NCBI GenBank assembly: GCA_044220975.1
Contig: JBGAPZ010000072.1
Location: forward strand, 1-11,176
Reading direction: 5' to 3'
Length of the DNA: 11,176 nucleotides
DNA from: SZUA-430 sp044220975
Lineage (GTDB): Bacteria; Pseudomonadota; Alphaproteobacteria; Micropepsales; Micropepsaceae
Shown here: positions 6,912 to 11,176 of the stretch, piece by piece
Position numbering within the stretch: the first letter of the stretch is position 1
Layout: every line of letters starts with the position of its first letter
Notes under the pieces: generated by a model
What the model was told of the DNA's origin: nothing
The model's input: the letters and a program-made list of their open reading frames with translations, nothing else
Database searches by the model: none
Position numbers and translations under genes: made by a program

Positions 6912-7058
6912 TCACGCAAGCACCGGATACAAATCGAACGAGCCGTCGAGCCCCTTCACTATCAAACCTGCCCAAGCGCCGACCAAGACTGCCCGGTGTG
7001 GGTCTTCGTCAACAACGGCGCCGCAACGGAAGTCGCGATCCAAATCGGCGCCGCTCAC
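6912..7058 (-). CDS. Possible 48-residue protein coupled to dmeF (unrecognised)
   Basis: A short frame starts with GTG that overlaps the dmeF stop as GTGA, a classic coupling arrangement, and ends TGA at 6912. The product begins MSGADLDRDFRCGAVVDED, continues with AVLVGAWAGLIVKGLDG and ends SFDLYPVLA. Its composition is balanced: acidic, hydrophobic and glycine residues, unlike the arginine-rich frames opposite it. About two thirds of third codon positions are G or C. I do not recognise a family. It fills most of the gap between dmeF and the convergent LolA-like gene. It could equally be chance, or the tail of a lost gene. Confidence 0.35.
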   Translation of the reverse strand: MSGADLDRDFRCGAVVDEDPHRAVLVGAWAGLIVKGLDGSFDLYPVLA

Positions 7059-7993
7059 GCCTTCGCATGCGTTTCCAGCGTTATGTGGGCGAGTTCGTGC
7101 ACGGGCTTCAGCCGCTCGAGCAAGCGCTCGCGCTCGGCACTCGTGACGACGCTGAGAATTGCGGCGTGCGCTTGCGGGCCGATGCGCCAGACGTGCAGAT
7201 CGACGATGCGTGTGTCGCCGGGCGTTTCGATGTATTCGCGAACCTCCGCGACGAGATGCGGATCGGCCTTGTCCAACAGCACCCCCGCCGTATCGCGCAT
7301 GAGGCTCCACGACCAGCGCGCGATGACGAGCGCGCCGGCGACCCCCATCAAGGGGTCGAGCCAAACCCAACCGCCGAACTGCCCGGCCGCTAACGCAACG
7401 ATCGCCAAGACCGACGTGAGCGCGTCGGCGACAACGTGTAGATAGGCGCCGCGCAGATTGTTGTCGTGGCCGCCGCCGTGATGATGATGGTCGTGGTCGG
7501 CACCGTGCGCGTGCGTATGAGTATGCGCATGCCCGTCGTCGCCCGAAAGGAGCCAGGCGCTCACCAGGTTTACGATCAAGCCGACGACTGCCACCAGTAG
7601 CGCCTGTTCGAAATACACGCGGCCCGGAACGAGCAGACGCTGGAACGATTCCACGGCGATCGCGATCGCGATGACGGCCAACACAAGGGCCGAGCCGAAC
7701 CCCGCAAGATCGCCGACCTTGCCGGTGCCGAACGTGAACGCCGCGTCTTGCGCGTGCCGCGTGGCGAAGCGATAGGCAAAAAAGGCAACGGCGAGCGCGC
7801 CGGCGTGTGTGGCCATGTGAACGCCGTCGGCCAAGAGCGCCATCGACCCATAGACACTGCCCGCGACGATCTCGGCAATCATCATGACGGCGGTCAAGAC
7901 CACGACCCACATCGTGCTGCGCGCGTTGCGAGCGTGATCCTTGCCTAAGAACACATGCTCGTGGCGCAACGGATCGTGGTGCGAAATTGTCAT
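7055..7993 (-). CDS. dmeF: CDF family Co(II)/Ni(II) efflux transporter DmeF
   Basis: A 312-residue inner-membrane cation diffusion facilitator with six predicted helices, which exports divalent metals by proton antiport. The N-terminus (DPLRHEHVFLGKDHARNAR) is typical of DmeF. The metal site shows D56 and H63 in LADGVHMATHA on TM2, where zinc transporters of the family usually have Asp at the second position, and H186 and D190 in LHVVADALTS on TM5. A histidine-rich loop (about 154-177) joins TM4 and TM5. The cytoplasmic ferredoxin-like domain is about 232-312 (VDLHVWRIGP). DmeF exports cobalt and nickel and in rhizobia is controlled by the RcnR/CsoR-type DmeR. Here a dmeR-like gene ends 9 bp upstream, so this is a dmeRF operon. 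The ribosome-binding site is weak (AGGT about 12 bases upstream). Confidence 0.95.
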   Translation of the reverse strand: MTISHHDPLRHEHVFLGKDHARNARSTMWVVVLTAVMMIAEIVAGSVYGSMALLADGVHMATHAGALAVAFFAYRFATRHAQDAAFTFGTGKVGDLAGFGSALVLAVIAIAIAVESFQRLLVPGRVYFEQALLVAVVGLIVNLVSAWLLSGDDGHAHTHTHAHGADHDHHHHGGGHDNNLRGAYLHVVADALTSVLAIVALAAGQFGGWVWLDPLMGVAGALVIARWSWSLMRDTAGVLLDKADPHLVAEVREYIETPGDTRIVDLHVWRIGPQAHAAILSVVTSAERERLLERLKPVHELAHITLETHAKA

Positions 7994-8002
7994 GGGCGAA
8001 GG

Positions 8003-8274
8003 TTACCTGGCGTAGCGCCGGATCAGCGTGATCAGTTGTTCGGCGGCGTCGCGCCGCCGTGTCGCATCCAAGCGCGGCGCGGCGACATGCTCGCGCACGA
8101 AGTCGGCGATGATTTCGTCACTGAGCCCGTCGAACGCGCCGCGGGCCCGGCCAAGAGCTGGAGAACCGCGTCGCAGCCGTCTTCTTGTTCGAGGGCCGTC
8201 TCGATGCGCTTCAACTGACCGGAAATCCGGCGCACGCGCGCGATCAACGCGTCCTTCGCTTTCACGGTGTGCAT
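8003..8274 (-). pseudogene. dmeR: DmeR/RcnR-like metal-sensing repressor, broken by one frameshift
   Basis: The frame from ATG 8274 reads MHTVKAKDALIARVRRISGQ, then LEQEDGCDAVLQLLAG. This is the start of a CsoR/RcnR-family repressor, but it then turns into unrelated sequence. At the GGGCCC run (8143-8148) the family continues in another frame: RGAFDGLSDEIIADFVREH, then a C-terminal helix ending LITLIRRYAR and TAA at 8003. Adding one base would give a normal 90-residue protein. His2, Cys34 and the later His63 match RcnR ligands His3, Cys35 and His64, so the intact form would sense cobalt or nickel and repress dmeF. As written, the protein would lack helix 2 onward and be inactive. A real mutation, a sequencing error and recoding are all possible. 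No Shine-Dalgarno sequence precedes the ATG. Confidence 0.85.
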
Positions 8275-8294
8275 AGGGTAGTGGGATACTCTAT
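8273..8294. promoter_or_regulatory. Candidate RcnR/CsoR-type operator over the dmeR start
   Basis: The arms ATAGGGTA (8273-8280) and TACTCTAT (8287-8294) are inverted repeats matching at 7 of 8 positions. They flank GTGGGA. A short G-tract flanked by AT-rich inverted repeats is the general design of RcnR/CsoR/FrmR operators. The site covers the dmeR start codon (8272-8274) and a possible -10 (TATCCC on the minus strand, 8283-8288) that lies 17 bp from a TTGCAC -35-like box (8306-8311). Confidence 0.45.
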
Positions 8295-8396
8295 GTTAAA
8301 CCGTGGTGCAAGCCCTGGAGTCGGGCGACGGCACATCGGACTGCATCCATCGACGAGACGGAGAATTTTGAGGCCCGTGCCCTTCTTAAATTGCGC

Positions 8397-8900
8397 TTAG
8401 CGCGGCAGTGGGGGCACGAACGGTATCATGTTGTGAAATGCGCGAATCTGCCATCGGTCGTCCTGCCGCGTGGCAACGGCAAGGAAATGGGCATGGCGGT
8501 CTGGTTGGCCCGATCGGGTCAAAGTGCTTTCGGCCTCGATGGTGGCGACATCGGATCGTATGAAGCGGATGCGCATCTCACCCACTTTCACGCTGGCGTC
8601 GCGATAGACGGTGGTGAACAGTCCGTTGTGGTGGCGCGCTATCTCATCGCGCCCACGCAACGCCTTGCCGGTTATGTTGATGAAGTCGGCGTCTTCTGAG
8701 AATTGCGCGGCAAAACCTTCACCGTCTCGGCGTTTCCAGGCCTGGTCCTGCTTGTCAAACAGTGCCCGGATGGCAGCTTCATCTTGCGCATTGCCCACTA
8801 GCTGTTCCTTATGCTGAGCGTCGGCGAGGGCAGGAACACAGACCGCGCCGAGCGGGCCCGCAACCGCGAGTGCCAAAACGAAAACCTGTTTGTACATCAT
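8397..8900 (-). CDS. Secreted SgcJ/EcaC-type NTF2-fold protein
   Basis: A 167-residue protein with a signal peptide (MMYKQVFVLALAVAGPLGAV, cleavage near ALA-D at 26-27), so probably periplasmic. The mature part has the SgcJ/EcaC (YybH-like) NTF2 pattern: DEAAIRALFDKQDQAWKRRDGEGFAAQFSEDADFINITG at 40-78, GRDEIARHH at 83-91, and a C-terminal sheet with HAHFLAVATRQDDRWQIRAFHN at 136-157. Members are often called oxidoreductases, but few have a proven reaction and the name reflects similarity only. The start is ATG 8900 or the adjacent ATG 8897; no strong ribosome-binding site is visible. It begins 9 bp after the end of the broken AraC gene on the same strand, so it may have been co-transcribed with that gene. 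Confidence 0.85.
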   Translation of the reverse strand: MMYKQVFVLALAVAGPLGAVCVPALADAQHKEQLVGNAQDEAAIRALFDKQDQAWKRRDGEGFAAQFSEDADFINITGKALRGRDEIARHHNGLFTTVYRDASVKVGEMRIRFIRSDVATIEAESTLTRSGQPDRHAHFLAVATRQDDRWQIRAFHNMIPFVPPLPR

Positions 8901-8909
8901 TGGCGTGCA

Positions 8910-9630
8910 CTACATGCTACCCGCGACGATGTCTTGAACGTTTCCGACATTGGGCAAAAGCGCACGCGGATTGGTGCCGGTGAACGCGGCCACATCACGC
9001 GAAAAGTGCGCTTGGTCGGCGTAGCCGGCTGCTGCGGCCGCCTGGGCGAGCGAGCCACCTGCTGCGGCCCGGCCAAGCGCCCGGCGAAGGCGAATGATCC
9101 GCGCAAAAATTTTCGGCGCAAGACCCAAATTGCGGACAAAGAGGCGCTCGAGTTGCCGCTCGGATAGAGACACCATCGTGGCGACACGTGCGACCGGCAG
9201 TCCGCTTTTAACGCCACGCACTGCTGCTTCCAGCCGGGGTCAACTCCAGCTTCCTGGACACTTCCTGCTGGCCGAACAAGAGCCGCGAGGCGACCTGCCG
9301 CCTGAATTGGCTCCAGCTCACGAGCCAAGCGCGGCGCGATATCGGCGAGCAATACGGTTTCGGAGGTGAACATAATTAGAGGCGTACGCAACCAGGCGAG
9401 CGCCACAAGAGGTCGATGCGCAGCAACTGCACGTCATGTCCGACGTTGCGCGAGTACGAAGCCGTCGCTGCAGGACCCGTTAGAGCGAGCCGTCCCCGCG
9501 CCCATACCAGATCGCAGCAAACGTCTGGTATGACCAGGCGGCCGGCCATCGGTCGCGCGCGGCAGAACGTAACGGCGGAGAGCGAGCCGGGCGGTGCAGG
9601 TAAAACCGGTTCTTTAACGCTGATCCTCAT
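8910..9630 (-). pseudogene. AraC family regulator split across three frames
   Basis: Three successive minus-strand frames together spell one AraC-type protein of about 240 residues. Part one (9630 to about 9409) is the N-terminal domain with RLVIPDVCCDLVWARGRL and DVQLLRID. Part two (9406 to about 9237) continues VALAWLRTP, then LLADIAPRLARELEP and QEAGVDP. Part three (9236-8910) begins RLEAAVRG and holds the helix-turn-helix domain: VARVATMVSLSERQLERLF, then LAQAAAAAGYADQAHFSRD and TGTNPRALL. Both joins, near 9406-9411 and in the CCCC run at 9236-9239, fit loss of a single base. The DNA-binding part is intact but lacks a proper start. ATG 9630 would be the original start. It probably once regulated the SgcJ-like gene 9 bp downstream. 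Sequencing error cannot be excluded. Confidence 0.78.
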
Positions 9631-9874
9631 CGGGTAGCGATTTTACCGGAAATTGTGTAACGGCAAAGCTGATGGACGCGAGGCTCTACGAGGCGGGGAT
9701 TCCGCGATCTACGCGCTATCGTTCGCGACCTGCCTTTTCTATAAGTGGCGCATCCGCGGGCCGAAGACCGCATGACCGCGGCGGCGTGCTGCTCCAAGGC
9801 TTCAAAGTCCATGCGCGCACCGGGCGCACGGCTCTCTACCGCACCTGCGAAACCCAGGAACCGGAGCGCGCGGC

Positions 9875-10501
9875 TTAGTTCAGCGAAGTCGCGTCGATGA
9901 TGTCCACGATGACGTCGTCCGGACCGGCGAGCATGAGGATGGTGTCCCCAACGCGCAGATAGGTGAGGCCGGGACGGTTCGGCAGCTTGGCGAGCAGGTC
10001 CGCGGGAAGCGTTTCCGCCATATAGCTGGCCGAAAGCTTTTGACCCTTCTTGAACGTTGTGGTGCTGGCGGGCGCGCTGGCTGCGTCGGCGTCCGGCTTG
10101 TTCGCGTGCGCGCGAGTCGTGAAGTATTCTTTGATCAGCGAAACTTCGCCTGCGCTGAACGCCGTGTCGAGCGTCTGCAGGGTCGCCTGCGCTTGCGGCG
10201 CTGCGTGACTGAAGCCTTGACCGCCGGCGTTCGAATTCGAAGGAAACGAACCCGCGCTCGATGAATTGCCCTGGGACGACGAGCGCCCGGCGGATGCCGA
10301 ACTTGCCGTCGATTGTCCGTAGCTGTTGGCCGAAGCACCGCCACCGCCACCGCTCGACGCCGGATTGCCGGCAAAGTCCGGGCGTCCGCTGCCGGCGAAA
10401 TCCGGTCGTCCGCCGGCACCGGCGGGCACGCCGGCCGGAGCAGCCATCGCCGACGCCGCGCTCAAAACGCAAGCGATCGAAAGCGTGCAGATACGTTTCA
10501 T
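9875..10501 (-). CDS. Secreted CigR/RcnB-like protein with Gly/Ser-rich middle
   Basis: A 208-residue exported protein. The signal peptide is MKRICTLSIACVLSAASAMA (1-20). Residues 29-46 contain two tandem GRPDFAG units. Residues 47-100 are Gly/Ser/Asn-rich and probably disordered. Residues about 149-208 (FKKGQKLSASYM, LPADLLAKLPNRPGLTYLRVG, DTILMLAGPDDVIVDII) match the C-terminal module of the CigR/RcnB group: a basic-Gly turn, P-x-x-L-L-x-x-L-P, an R-V-G strand and a final hydrophobic V-D-I-I. RcnB acts in periplasmic nickel/cobalt homeostasis; CigR is a Salmonella membrane-associated anti-virulence factor. Which role applies here is unknown. ATG 10501 is preceded by GGGGGA 8 bases upstream; the longer frame to 10534 would bury the signal peptide. 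The 244 bp between this gene and the AraC remnant (9631-9874) show no convincing gene. Confidence 0.8.
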   Translation of the reverse strand: MKRICTLSIACVLSAASAMAAPAGVPAGAGGRPDFAGSGRPDFAGNPASSGGGGGASANSYGQSTASSASAGRSSSQGNSSSAGSFPSNSNAGGQGFSHAAPQAQATLQTLDTAFSAGEVSLIKEYFTTRAHANKPDADAASAPASTTTFKKGQKLSASYMAETLPADLLAKLPNRPGLTYLRVGDTILMLAGPDDVIVDIIDATSLN

Positions 10502-10676
10502 GGATCGATCCCCCAACCTAATCCTCGCGCACAATCATACAGAGAATTTCGCTCCGCTCAAGCACCAGACGGGCGAACAACCGCAGCTGTTTCCACGCGC
10601 TTTCACCCTGGGACCGCCGGCAGGTTGCGGGTCCTCACGTCCTTCCGGGGACCGCCGACATCTTACGTGCAAAATG

Positions 10677-10733
10677 GGTGACAGCTTACCTATTCCCCTG
10701 ACCATCCCCGAGGGGAATTGGTATGCTGTCCCC
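10677..10733. repeat. 57-bp near-palindromic REP-like element
   Basis: A 22-base left arm (10677-10698, GGTGACAGC then TTACCTATTCCCC) faces a 22-base right arm (10712-10733) whose complement reads GGGGACAGC then ATACCAATTCCCC. They match at 19 of 22 positions across a 13-base spacer. Short palindromes opening with GGGGACAG occur widely in proteobacteria as REP-type sequences associated with IS200-like REP transposases; no such transposase lies in this window. Directly to its left, GGGACCGCCGGCA (10610) and GGGACCGCCGACA (10648) form a direct repeat, and 10627-10655 can fold into a stem-loop. The mobile unit may therefore extend left to about 10600. Confidence 0.7.
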
Positions 10734-10734
10734 T

Positions 10735-11064
10735 GTTTCGTCCTCGAAGAGCCCGTCTCGAAGCTGCCCAACGTGAAGATCGAGGCCGAGCCGTGCAGCG
10801 CCCAGCATTCGTCAAGCGCGTAGCCGACGCCCAACGTGCCGCGAAGCTGGTGTTGTCACCGCCGGCGATCGTGCGGTCGGGGATGCCGTTGAACACGAAG
10901 AAGTCCTCGGTCACGTCCATGCTGTTCAGCGCGACGCCAACACCGGCGCCGGTGTGGATCGACCAGCGCGAATTGCCCGTCGAAAGCGGCGCGGAATAGA
11001 TGGCGTTCAGCAGCACCACGTCCGAGATGGTCGAACAATGTTTGCTGGCGCGTCCGAACCTCGC
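10735..11064 (-). pseudogene. Outer-membrane beta-barrel protein remnant, frameshifted and truncated
   Basis: Two frames give one porin-like piece. The first (11064 to about 10841) reads TISDVVLLNAIYSAPLSTG, then SRWSIHTGAGVGVALNSMD and GGDNTSFA. The second (about 10842 to 10735) reads GTLGVGYALDECWALHG, then SASIFTLGSFETG. Alternating strands with GAGVGVA and GVGYALD are typical of small OmpA/OmpW/opacity-like barrels, in which such strands lie in the C-terminal half. One missing base near 10838-10842 would join the frames. The signal peptide and first strands are absent upstream of 11064. The last strand, normally ending in an aromatic residue, is replaced by the palindromic element at 10677-10733. 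It is probably non-functional. Confidence 0.65.
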
Positions 11065-11109
11065 TCAGCGACTCTGCTTTGTGTTCGTAGAATCTGTGCA
11101 TCGGCGGTT

Positions 11110-11137
11110 AGCGTCCTCGCGGTGTCGCGAGCACGCT
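11110..11137 (-). terminator. Stem-loop directly after the minus-strand gene end
   Basis: Read on the minus strand, AGCGT then CTCGCG pair with CGCGAG then ACGCT around an ACAC loop, with one G-G mismatch, giving 11 base pairs. The stem begins in the stop codon of the partial gene at 11137. There is no U-tract after it, so it may act as a weak terminator or a 3'-end protecting hairpin. Confidence 0.4.
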
Positions 11138-11176
11138 CACTTGGTCCAAAACAGATATTTCGTCAGCGCTGCGATC
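11137..11176 (-). CDS. C-terminal end of an unidentified minus-strand gene (partial)
   Basis: The last 40 bases, read on the minus strand, encode IAALTKYLFWTK followed by TGA. Twelve residues are too few to name a family. The main support that this is a real gene end is the GC-rich stem-loop that starts exactly at the stop codon, and the amino-acid make-up, which is unlike the arginine-rich shadow frames nearby. The hydrophobic/aromatic tail would fit a membrane or globular protein. The interval 11065-11109 between it and the barrel remnant shows nothing I can identify. Confidence 0.35.
   Translation of the reverse strand, partial: IAALTKYLFWTK

Noticed and set aside
9672..9878. Plus-strand 68-codon frame between the AraC remnant and the CigR-like gene
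   Set aside because: It has no ribosome-binding site and no recognisable motif, and its composition is like random GC-rich sequence.
9627..10472. Long minus-strand frame (281 codons) covering the CigR-like gene and beyond
   Set aside because: It is out of frame with the signal-peptide-bearing CigR-like protein and is arginine-rich, as expected for a shadow in GC-rich DNA. Its last part (9627-9800) has no recognisable domain or ribosome-binding site.
10535..10734. Frames running through the repeat region (for example the tail with KQGTAYQFPSG)
   Set aside because: They are translations of the palindromic repeat fused by chance to the barrel remnant, not genuine protein sequence.

Overview
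The window is GC-rich, and most genes have recognisable ribosome-binding sites and tight spacing. The gene families suggest an alphaproteobacterium, probably of the Hyphomicrobiales/Rhodospirillales type. These include a dmeRF-type cobalt/nickel efflux locus, a CigR/RcnB-like secreted protein, IclR- and AraC-controlled catabolic genes, and a LolA-like periplasmic protein. The taxon is an inference from gene content and base composition only.

Left part (1-5072): dense metabolic and regulatory genes, all with open reading frames. An amidase tail overlaps an alpha/beta hydrolase by ATGA (one operon). A VOC-fold protein lies tail to tail with the hydrolase and diverges from an intact AraC regulator. 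A secreted TPR protein and an oppositely oriented SnoaL/NTF2-fold protein follow. Next comes a two-gene unit: a TauD/TfdA-type Fe(II)/2-oxoglutarate dioxygenase and an IclR regulator 25 bp behind it. A perfect 15-bp palindrome (3308-3322) of the shape bound by IclR proteins lies 81 bp upstream of the dioxygenase start, which suggests that the regulator controls its own operon.

Middle (5073-8396): about 750 bp without a convincing gene, holding several stem-loops and six tandem copies of a 13-bp unit. It is followed by a secreted LolA-like protein with a repeat-built Pro/Ala/Thr linker. Then, on the minus strand, come a dmeF cation-efflux gene and its RcnR/CsoR-type regulator. The regulator is broken by a single-base frameshift but otherwise keeps the metal-ligand residues of RcnR. 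A G-tract inverted repeat, a likely operator for it, covers the start codon.

Right part (8397-11176): a secreted SgcJ/EcaC-type NTF2 protein sits behind an AraC-family gene that is split over three frames. A CigR-like secreted protein follows. The end of the window holds an outer-membrane beta-barrel remnant that is frameshifted and cut off at its 3' side by a 57-bp near-palindromic, REP-like element. The last 40 bases are the end of an unidentified minus-strand gene followed by a hairpin.

I found no clear new multi-gene system. The most notable signals are the decayed or error-bearing right third (four apparent one-base losses in 2.7 kb, none in the genes to the left), the dmeR/operator arrangement, the probable IclR operator, and the palindromic element at the end of a truncated barrel gene.
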